Assembly: GCA_947253655.1 (NCBI GenBank)
Contig: CAMYAE010000021.1
Span: forward strand, 1-38,224
Source of the DNA: an uncultured Bacteroidales bacterium
GTDB taxonomy: Bacteria; Bacteroidota; Bacteroidia; Bacteroidales; UBA932
DNA length: 38,224 nt
Reading direction: 5' to 3'
Shown here: piece by piece, positions 1 to 8,519 of the stretch
How the letters are laid out: every line of letters starts with the position of its first letter
Position numbering within the stretch: the stretch's first letter is position 1
The notes under the pieces: model-generated
The model's database searches: none
Told to the model about the DNA's origin: nothing
The model's input: the letters and a program-made list of their open reading frames with translations, nothing else
Position numbers and translations under genes: made by a program

Positions 1-10
1 CTCCACAATT

Positions 11-42
11 AAACGCCGGCCACGAATGTGGTCGGCGTTTTT
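11..42 (+). terminator. Intrinsic terminator hairpin at window start
   Basis: A 13-bp stem (AAACGCCGGCCAC pairing with GTGGTCGGCGTTT, one G-U pair) encloses a GAAT loop and runs into a T-tract on the plus strand, so it should end a plus-strand gene lying before the window. In the other direction it sits just past the stop codon of the minus-strand ferredoxin and may also end that transcript, although the T-tract on that side is weaker (TTTAATT). Confidence 0.8.
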
Positions 43-61
43 ACTATGTTCGGTAAAATGA

Positions 62-235
62 CTACTCTGCCGGAGCGATAGCCTCTACTGGGCAAACGCC
101 TGCACAAGCACTGCAGTCAATGCATGTGTCCTGATCTATTTTATATACATCTCCTTCGCTGATTGAACTGGAAGGGCACTCGCCCATACAAGTTCCGCAT
201 GCGATGCAGAGATCCTCTGAAATCTTGTAAGCCAT
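62..235 (-). CDS. 2[4Fe-4S] ferredoxin, 57 aa
   Basis: Reading the minus strand from the ATG at 233-235 to the TAG at 62-64 gives a 57-residue protein with two classic cluster-binding motifs: C10-x2-C13-x2-C16-x3-C20-P and C38-x2-C41-x2-C44-x3-C48-P. Each CxxCxxCxxxCP set supplies three ligands to one cubane and one ligand to the other, as in clostridial-type bacterial ferredoxins, whose usual length (about 55-60 residues) this matches. It is a small cytoplasmic electron carrier, typical of anaerobes that use pyruvate:ferredoxin oxidoreductase or Rnf. A near-consensus Bacteroidetes promoter lies about 25 nt upstream, so it is probably a single-gene transcript ending at the hairpin at 11-42. 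The redox partner cannot be told from this window. Confidence 0.93.
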   Translation of the reverse strand: MAYKISEDLCIACGTCMGECPSSSISEGDVYKIDQDTCIDCSACAGVCPVEAIAPAE

Positions 236-260
236 AATTAAATAGATTTAAAGTCGGTTG

Positions 261-292
261 CAAATGTATAGGATATAATTTGAATTATCAAA
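261..292 (-). promoter_or_regulatory. Promoter of the ferredoxin gene
   Basis: On the minus strand a TTTG box (289-292) is followed after 20 nt by TACATTTG (261-268), which matches the Bacteroidetes TTTG-N19-21-TAnnTTTG consensus exactly. The predicted transcript start would be about 20 nt before the ferredoxin ATG. Confidence 0.75.
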
Positions 293-309
293 TTTTGGAT
301 AGATATTTG
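279..309 (+). promoter_or_regulatory. Probable promoter of the DUF1573 gene
   Basis: A plus-strand TTTG (279-282) is followed after 19 nt by GATATTTG (302-309), one mismatch from TAnnTTTG. It overlaps the divergent ferredoxin promoter, so the two may compete. It would start transcription about 25 nt before the ATG at 339. Confidence 0.45.
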
Positions 310-338
310 TATATACACGTATATAAAATATTTATTAT

Positions 339-1478
339 ATGATGAGGAATGCGATTATTGCCGGCTCCGCTGCAATATTGTCGACGCTGATATTTTCGGC
401 ATCGACAGCCCGACCGCAGACAGTTACCGACGGCAAGACGACAAGGATTGAAGGTAATGTTGAAATAGATAAAATTGTGCACGATTTCGGAGATGTAATG
501 CTGAGCGACGGACCGCTTAAATGTGCCTATACGGTAAAAAACATATCCGGAGAGCCAATGGCGATATACAATGTCGTCACCTCCTGCGGCTGCACTGACG
601 TAAGCTGGACACGAGAGCCGATAATGCAAGGCAAGACGGGCAAAATATCCGTCACCTACAAGAATGACGAAGGGCCCTATCCTTTCGAGAAAACGCTTAC
701 AGTATATTTTTCCAACGTCAAAAAGCCTGTGATATTGCGGCTAAGAGGCTCGTCGCACAGCAAAAAGCTGCCACTTGCCGAGCTATACCCCATTCACTTC
801 GGCAATCTTGGTGTGAAATCTACGGAATTCAAAGGCGGAAACCTCACTCCGGGCAACCAGAGAGGTGATGTAATCGACATCGCCAATATCGGCAACAGTC
901 CTATAAAGATAAGCCTGTCGTCCATAACACCGGGACTTAAAGCAGAAGTGTCCCCAAACCCTATACCGCCCAACTCGACTGCAAAAATAAATTATGTAAT
1001 TACTGCGGAAAAAGGTAAATGGGGGAAGAACTGGTACAGCATAACCCCATTGGTCAACGGGAAAATCCATAATGTAACATCCGACGGCAAAACAGTTTCG
1101 ACGCTGAATATCTGGACATTCACCAAAGATGATTTCACCAATTGGAGCGAAGCCGACAAAAAAAATGCCGCCCAGCCGATTTTTGAAAAGAGCACGGAAA
1201 GTTTCAATATCGTGAAAAAAGGAACAATTCTGAACGCCTCTTTCAAATTCAAGAATAAAGGAAAAAGTCCGTTTCAGATATACAAGGCAGACACAGATAA
1301 CGAAGCTGCCGTTGCAGGAGACGTGCCTGTCGTTCTTTCCGGCAAAAGCGGCACCGTGAACGTAAAAGTGGACACCGGCAAGCTTCCAAAAGGGGATATG
1401 CTGATTTTAGTGACCCTCACGACGAACACTCCGGTCCGCCCTTTCATAAACCTTTTCATTTCGGCCTACATCAATTAA
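339..1478 (+). CDS. DUF1573 domain-containing exported protein
   Basis: This 379-residue protein starts with a hydrophobic signal-peptide-like segment (residues 1-24) and is then rich in beta-strand sequence. The DUF1573 hallmark is visible: an HDFG motif near residue 48, followed by a stretch ending in SCGC near residue 82, where the family carries a conserved Cys-Gly-Cys. A second immunoglobulin-like segment follows (from about 150) and a third near residue 280. DUF1573 proteins are abundant in Bacteroidetes and resemble ASPM/SPD-2/Hydin-type Ig folds; their biochemical role is unknown, and an envelope location is inferred from the signal peptide. ATG codons at 339 and 342 are both possible starts. 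The next gene, parE, has its own promoter box 30 nt upstream, so the two are probably separate transcripts. Confidence 0.85.
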   Translation: MMRNAIIAGSAAILSTLIFSASTARPQTVTDGKTTRIEGNVEIDKIVHDFGDVMLSDGPLKCAYTVKNISGEPMAIYNVVTSCGCTDVSWTREPIMQGKTGKISVTYKNDEGPYPFEKTLTVYFSNVKKPVILRLRGSSHSKKLPLAELYPIHFGNLGVKSTEFKGGNLTPGNQRGDVIDIANIGNSPIKISLSSITPGLKAEVSPNPIPPNSTAKINYVITAEKGKWGKNWYSITPLVNGKIHNVTSDGKTVSTLNIWTFTKDDFTNWSEADKKNAAQPIFEKSTESFNIVKKGTILNASFKFKNKGKSPFQIYKADTDNEAAVAGDVPVVLSGKSGTVNVKVDTGKLPKGDMLILVTLTTNTPVRPFINLFISAYIN

Positions 1479-1492
1479 TGGCATATTTTTCG

Positions 1493-1500
1493 TAAATTTG
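1493..1500 (+). promoter_or_regulatory. Promoter -7 box upstream of parE
   Basis: TAAATTTG at 1493-1500 matches TAnnTTTG and lies 22 nt before the parE ATG. No clear TTTG is found about 20 nt further upstream, so only the -7 element is supported. Confidence 0.5.
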
Positions 1501-1522
1501 TAGTTCATAGGTAAAACAGATA

Positions 1523-3457
1523 ATGGCAGATATAAGTGTAAACAATTATACGGACGATAACATCAAGACCCTCGAAGGTGTAGAGCACATCAGGAGAAGG
1601 CCGGGGATGTATATCGGAAGATTGGGTAACGGAGACAATCCCGGAGACGGGATTTATGTGCTTCTGAAAGAAATAATTGACAACTCGGTGGATGAATTCT
1701 CAATGGGCTTCGGCAAACAGATAAGGATAGATATTGAAGACAACACCGTACAGGTCAGGGACTTCGGACGTGGCATACCGCTCGGCTCCGTGGTGAAAGC
1801 CACAAGCACTCTGAACACAGGAGGAAAATTCGACGACAACGTCTTCAAGAAATCAGTGGGACTGAACGGAGTCGGCTCGAAAGCTGTAAATGCCCTTTCC
1901 AAGAGCTTCTATGTGGAGTCTTTCAGGGACGGCGAGAGCTCTTGGGCAGAATATAACCAGGGAGAGCTTACAGGCAGCGGCAAGAAAGAAGGCTTAAATG
2001 AGAAAAACGGCACCTTCATAAAGTTCTATCCCGATCCGGAAATGTTCGGAAGATTCAACTACAATATGGACTATGTAGAGACCATGATCAAGAATTATTC
2101 TTATCTCAAAAAAGGTCTTACGCTTGTCCTGAACGGGGTCTCTTACAAATCAGAGAACGGTTTGCTCGATTTGGTGAACGAGAATCTTTCAGAGCAACCG
2201 TTGTACTCCCCTATTCACTTGGAAGACACAGATATAGAGATAGTTCTAACTCACGGAAACTCTTATGGGGAGAACATAGCCTCTTTCGTTAACGGACAGA
2301 ATACAAGAGACGGCGGCACGCATCTCGCGGCATTCAGGGAGGCTATCGCCAAGACATTGAAAGAATTTTTCAAGAAAAATTATGCTCCTGAGGACTGTCG
2401 GCAGGGCGTTGTAGGAGCTATAAGCATACAGATACAGGAGCCTAATTTTGAAGGGCAGACAAAGACAAAGCTCGGCTCTACCTATATGTGGGAGAAATAT
2501 CTGAAAGACGAAAAAGGGAACAATGTAAAGAATGCCGACGGCACCAACACAATTGACCGTGGGCCGACAATCAGAACTTTCGTTAATGACTTCGTCGCCC
2601 GCAATCTGGACAATTTTCTCCACATGCACATGGATATTGCGCCGATTATTGAAGAAAAGATAAAGTCATCGCAGTCGGAGCGGGAGGAAATTTCCGGAAT
2701 ACAGAAAAAAACCAGGGAAAGAAGCAAGCGTGCAAGCGTATATAACAGAAAACTAAGGGATTGCCGTTACCATTACAATGACAAACTTCCAAAAGACAAA
2801 CAGGAATTCGGAGAAAAATCCAGCATCTTCATCACTGAGGGCGACTCGGCAAGCGGAACTATAACTAAGGTCAGGAACGCAAATTTCCAGGCCGTATTCA
2901 GTCTGAAAGGAAAGCCTATAAACTGCTATAAGGAAAGCCGGAGGAGGGTGGCTGAAAACGAAGAGCTAAACCTGCTTATTTCCGCCTTAGGCGTTGAAGA
3001 TGACCTCGAAAACCTGCGTTACAACAATATAATCATCGCCACCGATGCCGATGACGACGGAATGCATATCAGAATGTTAGTGCTCACTTTCCTTATGAAG
3101 TATTATCCGGATCTCGTAAGGAGAGGTCATGTATTCATACTCCAAACCCCGCTGTTCAGGGTACGCAACAAGAAACAGGCAATATACTGTTACTCTCCGG
3201 AAGAGAAGCAGGAGGCAATGGACAAATTGAAGACAGGAGTGGAAATCACCCGGTTCAAAGGCCTCGGCGAAATATCTTCAAACGAATTCGTCGATTTTAT
3301 CGGAGAAAACATGAGGCTGGATCTTGTAAAACTTTCCGATGATGAGCCGGTTTCCGATATTCTGGAATTCTACATGGGCGACAATACAATAGACAGACAG
3401 AACTTTATCCGACAAAACCTCCGCTCGGAAGAGGAATTGGAAGACGTAAATATCTGA
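1523..3457 (+). CDS. parE: DNA topoisomerase IV subunit B
   Basis: The 644-residue product is the ATPase/TOPRIM subunit of a type IIA topoisomerase, which unlinks replicated chromosomes together with ParC. GHKL ATPase motifs are present: E50-x3-N54-x2-D57, DFGRG at 80-84 and GLNGVGSKAV at 113-122, with the ATP-contacting QTKTKLGS loop at 312-319. The TOPRIM domain shows EGDSASGT (439-446) and the acidic DADDDG (508-513). The N-terminal sequence around RRPGMYIGRLG with a glycine-rich insert, and DEFSMGFG, are of the Bacteroidetes ParE type rather than GyrB. No parC is in the window. Two acyl-lipid genes follow within a few bases, so it seems to head a three-gene operon. Confidence 0.95.
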   Translation: MADISVNNYTDDNIKTLEGVEHIRRRPGMYIGRLGNGDNPGDGIYVLLKEIIDNSVDEFSMGFGKQIRIDIEDNTVQVRDFGRGIPLGSVVKATSTLNTGGKFDDNVFKKSVGLNGVGSKAVNALSKSFYVESFRDGESSWAEYNQGELTGSGKKEGLNEKNGTFIKFYPDPEMFGRFNYNMDYVETMIKNYSYLKKGLTLVLNGVSYKSENGLLDLVNENLSEQPLYSPIHLEDTDIEIVLTHGNSYGENIASFVNGQNTRDGGTHLAAFREAIAKTLKEFFKKNYAPEDCRQGVVGAISIQIQEPNFEGQTKTKLGSTYMWEKYLKDEKGNNVKNADGTNTIDRGPTIRTFVNDFVARNLDNFLHMHMDIAPIIEEKIKSSQSEREEISGIQKKTRERSKRASVYNRKLRDCRYHYNDKLPKDKQEFGEKSSIFITEGDSASGTITKVRNANFQAVFSLKGKPINCYKESRRRVAENEELNLLISALGVEDDLENLRYNNIIIATDADDDGMHIRMLVLTFLMKYYPDLVRRGHVFILQTPLFRVRNKKQAIYCYSPEEKQEAMDKLKTGVEITRFKGLGEISSNEFVDFIGENMRLDLVKLSDDEPVSDILEFYMGDNTIDRQNFIRQNLRSEEELEDVNI

Positions 3458-3462
3458 TAATT

Positions 3463-4017
3463 ATGTGGGCAAAATTTTGCGGTTTTCTTTTACGGCTGCT
3501 TGGCTGGACATCTGACACTGGTCCTTGTCCAGAAGACAAGGCTATAATATTAGGAGTTCCTCATACTTCCTTTTGGGATTTTGTAGTGTCATATCTTTAT
3601 TATTCCCAATTCCCGGGGCAGAAAGCAAGGGTCATGATAAAGAAGGAACTTTTCAAAGGCCCCCTCGGCTGGATATTAAGAGGGCTTGGGGGTATCCCTA
3701 CGGACAGGAGCAACGGGGCGGCACTCGTAAGAAGCATAATTTCCGAAATGGAGAAAGGAGATAAGTTTATCCTCGCAATAGCGCCTGAGGGCACAAGGAA
3801 GCCTATAAGAAAATGGAAGACAGGCTATCACATAATTGCAAAGACGGTAGGCTGCCCGGTGTATATGGGTTATTTCGACTGGAAGACCAAACATGTCAGC
3901 CGCGGTGAAAAAATCGAACTCACTGACGATGCGAGAGCCGACACTGACAGGATACAGGCAATCTATGAAAAGATGAATTTGGAGGGCAAGCACAAAGATT
4001 GCTATATTACTCACTAA
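3463..4017 (+). CDS. PlsC-like lysophospholipid acyltransferase
   Basis: This 184-residue protein carries the glycerolipid acyltransferase signature: the catalytic H-x4-D as HTSFWD (34-39), GGIPTDR (76-82) and PEGTR (108-112). Family members transfer an acyl group from acyl-CoA or acyl-ACP to lysophosphatidate or a related acceptor at the inner membrane. It is shorter than classical PlsC (about 240 residues) and lacks an evident N-terminal transmembrane helix, which fits a short subfamily whose acceptor is unknown. It lies 5 nt after parE and 15 nt before the acyl-CoA ligase; that ligase could supply its acyl donor, which is inference from adjacency. Confidence 0.85.
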   Translation: MWAKFCGFLLRLLGWTSDTGPCPEDKAIILGVPHTSFWDFVVSYLYYSQFPGQKARVMIKKELFKGPLGWILRGLGGIPTDRSNGAALVRSIISEMEKGDKFILAIAPEGTRKPIRKWKTGYHIIAKTVGCPVYMGYFDWKTKHVSRGEKIELTDDARADTDRIQAIYEKMNLEGKHKDCYITH

Positions 4018-4032
4018 CATGCTATAATTGAC

Positions 4033-5742
4033 ATGAACAGCTACTATAGAAGACTTACGACAAACAGGGAGAATTATATAACTACTCTTGGAAGGCTCTT
4101 CGAATATTCGACTACTGCTTTTGCCAAGAGAAAATTGTCGGGATTCGTCTATAACGATTCTCAAGACTACACTTATTCCAGATTCAGACAGACCTGCTTA
4201 GAGTTGTCGCACAGAATGTCGCGCTTCGGAATCAGTGCCGGTGACAAAGTGGCTATCCTGTCACAGAACATGCCAAACTGGACGGTTGCATTCTTCTCTG
4301 CCGTGCCTTTTGGTAGGGTTGCCGTGCCTATTCTTCCGGACTCTTCGGAGAATGAGGTGACCAATATCATCAATCACTCCAACACGAAGGTCTTGTTTGT
4401 ATCGAAAAGGCTGGTCGGCAAAATCAGTCCGGAGATCATGGACAAGCTGACCTTAGTCATAGACATTGATACCTTTGAAACCATAAAGAAAGATGATAAG
4501 GCTTTCACCTGCGAAGGTTGGGTAAAAGATCCACAGCCCGATGACCTGGCAACAATAATCTACACCTCAGGCACTTCCGGCAAAGCAAAGGGTGTGATGC
4601 TTAGCCACCGTAATCTGTGCCACAACGTCATTGCAGCCTTTCATGCCCAGAAAGCAGGTAAAAAGGACAGATGGCTTTCTATACTGCCGATGTCCCATAC
4701 CTACGAGATGGCATTCAGCGTCCTCTACCCTCTTTATGTCGGAGGAGCGGTATATTATATAGAGAAACCGCCTACACCGAGTATACTGCTGGACGCAATG
4801 AAGAAAATACGGCCGACAATTATGTGCTCGGTCCCGCTTATAATTGAAAAGGTATATAAGGTCAGCATTTTGCCTACAATTCAGAAAAGCCGTGTCCTTT
4901 CATGGATGGAAGAGCACACACCGTGTATTCTTTACAGAATGGTAGGGAGAAGGCTTTACAAAAGCTTTGGCGGAAAACTTCGGTTCTTCGGAATCGGCGG
5001 TTCGAAGCTCGACCCTACGGTTGAGTCTTTCCTGATGAAAGCAAAATTCCCTTACGCTATAGGATACGGACTTACGGAAACAGCTCCGCTAATCACAAAT
5101 GCCTGCGTCGGCAAAACTGCCGTAGGCTCAATTGGAGTGCCTGCCTACAATGTTGAAGTGAAACTCCAAGACGTAAATCAGGCAACAGGTGAAGGAGAAA
5201 TAGTGGTTAAAGGCGACAATGTGATGCTTGGTTACTACAAGGACCCTGAGCGGACAAGGGCGGTGCTTTCCGATGACGGCTGGCTAAGGACAAATGACCT
5301 CGCCTCAAAGGATTCCAAGGGCAGGTACTATATCAAGGGCAGGCTCAACAATATGATTGTAGGCTCATCCGGAGAGAACATATATCCGGAAGAAATAGAA
5401 CAGGTAATCAACAATGTGGAAGGCGTGAATGAGTCTCTTGTAATGGAAAGGGACGGAAAGCTCATAGCCCTGATAAAATTTGATGACTCAATTCTGAATT
5501 GGAATCAGGCCGGAGAGGACAAGTTCTTCGAAAACCTGCAAGCACGCAAGAAAGCCGTTCTCGACTATGTAAATAAACATGTCAGCAAGCAATCCAAGGT
5601 AAACGATGTTGAGGTCATGAAAGAGCCTTTTGAAAAGACGGCTACGCAAAAGATACGCCGCTTCAAATATAAAGGCACCCACGGTGACGATGTGAAGAAT
5701 GAGGACAATCCTGACAAGAACGACGAGGGGGCCAAAAAATAG
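4033..5742 (+). CDS. Long-chain fatty acid-CoA ligase (AMP-binding)
   Basis: This 569-residue ANL-superfamily enzyme activates a fatty acid through an acyl-adenylate and transfers it to CoA. Visible motifs are the phosphate-binding loop YTSGTSGKAKG (177-187), YGLTET (345-350), the ribose-binding aspartate in GWLRTNDL (416-423), the hinge region GRLNNMIVGSSGEN (436-449) and a C-terminal lysine-containing lid (AT-QKIRRFK near 545). It fits the long-chain acyl-CoA synthetase branch better than acetate ligases. The last 20 residues are highly charged (Asp/Asn/Lys/Glu). It follows the PlsC-like gene by 15 nt, suggesting a joint role in incorporating exogenous or recycled fatty acids into lipids (inference). 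A strong hairpin ends the operon. Confidence 0.9.
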   Translation: MNSYYRRLTTNRENYITTLGRLFEYSTTAFAKRKLSGFVYNDSQDYTYSRFRQTCLELSHRMSRFGISAGDKVAILSQNMPNWTVAFFSAVPFGRVAVPILPDSSENEVTNIINHSNTKVLFVSKRLVGKISPEIMDKLTLVIDIDTFETIKKDDKAFTCEGWVKDPQPDDLATIIYTSGTSGKAKGVMLSHRNLCHNVIAAFHAQKAGKKDRWLSILPMSHTYEMAFSVLYPLYVGGAVYYIEKPPTPSILLDAMKKIRPTIMCSVPLIIEKVYKVSILPTIQKSRVLSWMEEHTPCILYRMVGRRLYKSFGGKLRFFGIGGSKLDPTVESFLMKAKFPYAIGYGLTETAPLITNACVGKTAVGSIGVPAYNVEVKLQDVNQATGEGEIVVKGDNVMLGYYKDPERTRAVLSDDGWLRTNDLASKDSKGRYYIKGRLNNMIVGSSGENIYPEEIEQVINNVEGVNESLVMERDGKLIALIKFDDSILNWNQAGEDKFFENLQARKKAVLDYVNKHVSKQSKVNDVEVMKEPFEKTATQKIRRFKYKGTHGDDVKNEDNPDKNDEGAKK

Positions 5743-5760
5743 AAAGGATTTATACGAAAC

Positions 5761-5804
5761 AATAATGGCGGCACACAGTCGGAAGACTTGCAGCCGCCAT
5801 TATT
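5761..5804. terminator. Bidirectional terminator between convergent operons
   Basis: A perfect 12-bp stem (AATAATGGCGGC at 5761-5772 with GCCGCCATTATT at 5793-5804) surrounds a 20-nt loop. It lies between the ends of the plus-strand acyl-CoA ligase and the minus-strand rplI and has AT-rich flanks on both sides, so it can serve both transcripts. Confidence 0.8.
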
Positions 5805-5822
5805 ATATATAGCCGGACAGGA

Positions 5823-6275
5823 TTATTCCCCTTCGGCGATAACTTCAAATTTGAATTCGCCCTTGGTTTCTTTATAGCATTTTACTTCTGCATCATAGAC
5901 ACCGAGAGTCTTGACATCGGATGAAACAATGCTGATATCCTTCTTGTCAATCTCGACACCTGCTGCTGCAAGAGCCTCAGCAAGCTGTGCCGGAGTAACC
6001 GAGCCATAGATCTTGCCGTTCTCGCTGACCTTGGCGGAGACTTTAACAAGCATGGAAGATATCTTTGCTGCAAGAGCCTCAGCCTCTGCGACCTTGTTGG
6101 CTTCCTTGTGAGCACGCTGACGCACGGTCTCTTCATGCTGCTTTAAGGCCGATTTGGTGGCTACGGTAGCAAAACCCTGTGGAACAAGGTAGTTTACGGC
6201 ATAGCCTGTTCTTACATTTACTACATCATCTGCGTGACCGAGGTTGGCCACATCTTTCTTCAATATTACCTGCAT
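5823..6275 (-). CDS. rplI: 50S ribosomal protein bL9
   Basis: The 150-residue protein begins with the conserved bL9 N-domain (MQVILKKDVANLGHADDVVNV, then RTGYAVNYLVPQGFA), followed by the charged connecting helix with Lys/Glu/Ala-rich sequence (about residues 42-75) and the C-terminal domain beginning near GKIYGSVTP. Length matches the family. It is the third gene of rpsF-rpsR-rplI, an arrangement widely conserved in bacteria, 15 nt after rpsR. bL9 binds 23S rRNA near the L1 stalk and affects translational fidelity. Confidence 0.97.
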   Translation of the reverse strand: MQVILKKDVANLGHADDVVNVRTGYAVNYLVPQGFATVATKSALKQHEETVRQRAHKEANKVAEAEALAAKISSMLVKVSAKVSENGKIYGSVTPAQLAEALAAAGVEIDKKDISIVSSDVKTLGVYDAEVKCYKETKGEFKFEVIAEGE

Positions 6276-6290
6276 AATAGTATCTCCTGA

Positions 6291-6572
6291 TTATTTAAGA
6301 AGGTCCGTAACATAAGGAAGAAGAGCTAATGAGCGGGCTCTCTTGATTGCCTGTGCAACCTTTCTCTGGAATTTCAAAGATGTTCCCGTAAGACGGCGAG
6401 GAAGTATCTTTCCCTGCTCATTCAGGAATTTCTTAAGGAACTCCGGGTCCTTGTAGTCCACATACTTGATGCCGGCTTTTTTGAAACGGCAATATTTTTT
6501 CTTTCTGACCTCTACTGTCGGAGGATTCAGATAACGTATTCCGTCATTCTTCTTTGAATTGTTCTGTGCCAT
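6291..6572 (-). CDS. rpsR: 30S ribosomal protein bS18
   Basis: The 93-residue protein holds the S18 core: the YVDYKDPEFLKKF segment (about residues 38-50), then ILPRRLTGTSLKFQRKVAQ (57-75) and a basic tail ending in ALLPY near residue 87. It binds 16S rRNA in the platform as a heterodimer with bS6, whose gene lies 15 nt upstream in the same operon. Confidence 0.97.
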   Translation of the reverse strand: MAQNNSKKNDGIRYLNPPTVEVRKKKYCRFKKAGIKYVDYKDPEFLKKFLNEQGKILPRRLTGTSLKFQRKVAQAIKRARSLALLPYVTDLLK

Positions 6573-6587
6573 AATCTATCCTCCTGT

Positions 6588-6941
6588 TTATTTCTGTTCT
6601 TCTTTCTTTTCCTGTTTGTTAGCCCTTCTCTTTTCTGCATAAGCAACGGCGTGCTTGTCAAGGGCAACGGTCAGGAAACGCATAATGCGCTCGTCACGAT
6701 GATACTTTGTCTCAAGCATGGATAAGAATTCAGGCTCGGCCTTAAATTCTATGAGGTGATAGAATCCTGATGTTTTGTGCTGGATAGGATAGGCAAGCTG
6801 CCTCAATCCCCAATCCTCGTCGTACACCACTTCACCACCATTATCCTTGATGAAGCCGATGTAGCTGGCAACCGCTTCCTTCATCTGGGTCTCAGACAAA
6901 ACGGGAGTTGCAATGAAAACGGTCTCGTAATGATTTAACAT
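6588..6941 (-). CDS. rpsF: 30S ribosomal protein bS6
   Basis: The 117-residue product matches bS6: an N-terminal LNHYETVFI strand, a helix with NGGEVVYDEDWGLRQLAYPI (about residues 35-54), SGFYHLIEF, and the DERIMRFLTVALDKH segment. The final 15 residues are lysine/glutamate-rich, as in many bS6 tails. It is first in rpsF-rpsR-rplI and is preceded by a good promoter and a short leader that can fold. Confidence 0.97.
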   Translation of the reverse strand: MLNHYETVFIATPVLSETQMKEAVASYIGFIKDNGGEVVYDEDWGLRQLAYPIQHKTSGFYHLIEFKAEPEFLSMLETKYHRDERIMRFLTVALDKHAVAYAEKRRANKQEKKEEQK

Positions 6942-6971
6942 TTTAATAATTGTTTGTTAATAAATAATTTA

Positions 6972-7009
6972 CAGTCCCCTTGCAGGCATAGGTGCCAACA
7001 AAAGGACTG
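6972..7009 (-). promoter_or_regulatory. Possible structured leader of the rpsF operon
   Basis: The leader can form an outer 6-bp stem (CAGTCC at 6972-6977 with GGACTG at 7004-7009) and an inner GGCA-TAGG-TGCC hairpin (6985-6996). The bS6:bS18 complex is known in several phyla to bind its own mRNA leader, so an autoregulatory site is conceivable. However, I do not see the CCG bulge of the described motif, and the outer stem starts so close to the predicted transcript start that part of it may not be transcribed. Confidence 0.3.
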
Positions 7010-7041
7010 CAAATATAAAAATTATTCTCCAAGAAGACAAG
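7010..7041 (-). promoter_or_regulatory. Promoter of rpsF-rpsR-rplI
   Basis: Minus strand: CTTG (7038-7041, one mismatch to TTTG), a 20-nt spacer, then TATATTTG (7010-7017), a perfect TAnnTTTG box. It lies about 70 nt upstream of the rpsF ATG and separates the ribosomal operon from pepD. Confidence 0.7.
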
Positions 7042-7053
7042 AAGTCTCGGATA

Positions 7054-8508
7054 TTATTTCTCCGGAATTGCTTCGAGCAGCTTCACAAGATAGTTCCACA
7101 CCTTCTCTACGGAAGCAATTCTGACCTTCTCGTCAGGAGAATGAGGGTAAATTATGTCTGGCCCTATTGAGACCATTTCCCAATTCGGATATTTTGCTCC
7201 GAGCAATGCGCACTCCAGACCTCCGTGAGTGGCCGTAACCTTAAGCTCCTTGCCCGTGTGCTCTTTCCAGACACGCTTGACCACTTCGTAAACAGGAGTT
7301 TCAGGCTTTGGTGTCCAGCCATTGTAACCGCCTGATGTACTGAATTTTGCCCCTGCAAGTTCGAAGACAGCCCTCATCTGCTCTGCAAGAAAAGCTTTTG
7401 CAGAATCCACTGCACTTCTCATGAGCGAATGCACCAAAATATGTCCTTTCTCGCAACGGATTATTGCAAGGTTGGTGGATGTCTCAATAAGTCCCTCCAT
7501 AGTATCGCTCATCCTGATTACACCGTTCGGGCATGCAAGCAGGGCATCTATCAAATTCAAGGTAACCTTGTCCTCGATATATTCCTTTGCAGGTGCGTCC
7601 TGTACGAAGTCAAGTTCGGTTGACGGGTCGGAATGTTTGTGCTCTGCCTTTACCTCGGCGAAGATGGTTGCAACAACTTTCTTGACCTTGTCCAATGAAG
7701 CTGCCGGTACGAGCACCTTTGCCTCACCCTCAAAAGGTATGGCATTTCTGAGGCTACCGCCATGGATGTCGGCCAATTTCACACCGAACTCCTTGACAAT
7801 AGTATTGAGTACCCTGGCAAGTACCTTGTTGGCATTTGCCCTATAAAGCTTTATATCCATTCCGGAATGGCCGCCTTGAAGCCCTTTGACTATAATTTTA
7901 TAAGTCTCATAGCCCTCCGGAGCAGGACAGGCCTTGTAGGCAAAATCAGCAGTCCCGTCAAGTCCGCCGGCACAGCCGATGCAGAGTTCTCCCTCTTCCT
8001 CCGAATCCAGATTGAGGAAAATATCGCCTTGGAACAGGCCCGGTTTCAATTTGTCCGCTCCCGTCATCCCGGTCTCCTCATCGTACGTGATGAGCACCTC
8101 AATCGGCCCGTGCTTGAGAGACTTGTCTTCAAGTACTGACAGGGCCATAGCAACTCCGATACCATTATCTGCTCCGAGCGTAGTGCCCTCGGCCATCACC
8201 CATTCTCCGACAATCTTGGTCTTGATCGGGTCCTTCGTAAAATCGTGGGCGGTAGACGCAGCTTTCTGAGGCACCATGTCCATGTGTCCCTGCAATATCA
8301 CCCCTCTCTTTTTTTCATAGCCCGGGGTGGCCGGAACTCTCATTATAATATTGCCCGTCTCATCCTTTATTGTCTCTATACCGCGAGACTTTCCCCAGTT
8401 ATACAAATATTCAATAACCTTTTCCTCGTGCTTTGAAGGACGGGGAATCTGTGTGAGACCGTAAAAATTATTCCATACGATTTTCGGCTCTAAATCTTTA
8501 ATTGTCAT
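7054..8508 (-). CDS. pepD: Aminoacyl-histidine dipeptidase (Xaa-His, M20C)
   Basis: This 484-residue M20-family metallopeptidase shows the expected zinc ligands and catalytic residues: H75 and D77 in QGHMDM, bridging D114 in GADNGIG, catalytic E144 with zinc ligand E145 in DEETGM, D168 in NLDSEEEGEL and H456 in YPHSPDE. The lid/dimerisation domain lies between (about 205-390, GGHSGMDI at its edge). PepD enzymes cleave dipeptides such as carnosine and other Xaa-His or unspecific dipeptides in the cytoplasm. It is 11 nt downstream of the DUF4831 gene and probably co-transcribed with it. The divergently transcribed POT peptide transporter a few kb away could supply its substrates (inference). 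Confidence 0.93.
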   Translation of the reverse strand: MTIKDLEPKIVWNNFYGLTQIPRPSKHEEKVIEYLYNWGKSRGIETIKDETGNIIMRVPATPGYEKKRGVILQGHMDMVPQKAASTAHDFTKDPIKTKIVGEWVMAEGTTLGADNGIGVAMALSVLEDKSLKHGPIEVLITYDEETGMTGADKLKPGLFQGDIFLNLDSEEEGELCIGCAGGLDGTADFAYKACPAPEGYETYKIIVKGLQGGHSGMDIKLYRANANKVLARVLNTIVKEFGVKLADIHGGSLRNAIPFEGEAKVLVPAASLDKVKKVVATIFAEVKAEHKHSDPSTELDFVQDAPAKEYIEDKVTLNLIDALLACPNGVIRMSDTMEGLIETSTNLAIIRCEKGHILVHSLMRSAVDSAKAFLAEQMRAVFELAGAKFSTSGGYNGWTPKPETPVYEVVKRVWKEHTGKELKVTATHGGLECALLGAKYPNWEMVSIGPDIIYPHSPDEKVRIASVEKVWNYLVKLLEAIPEK

Positions 8509-8519
8509 AGTAGTGTGGT

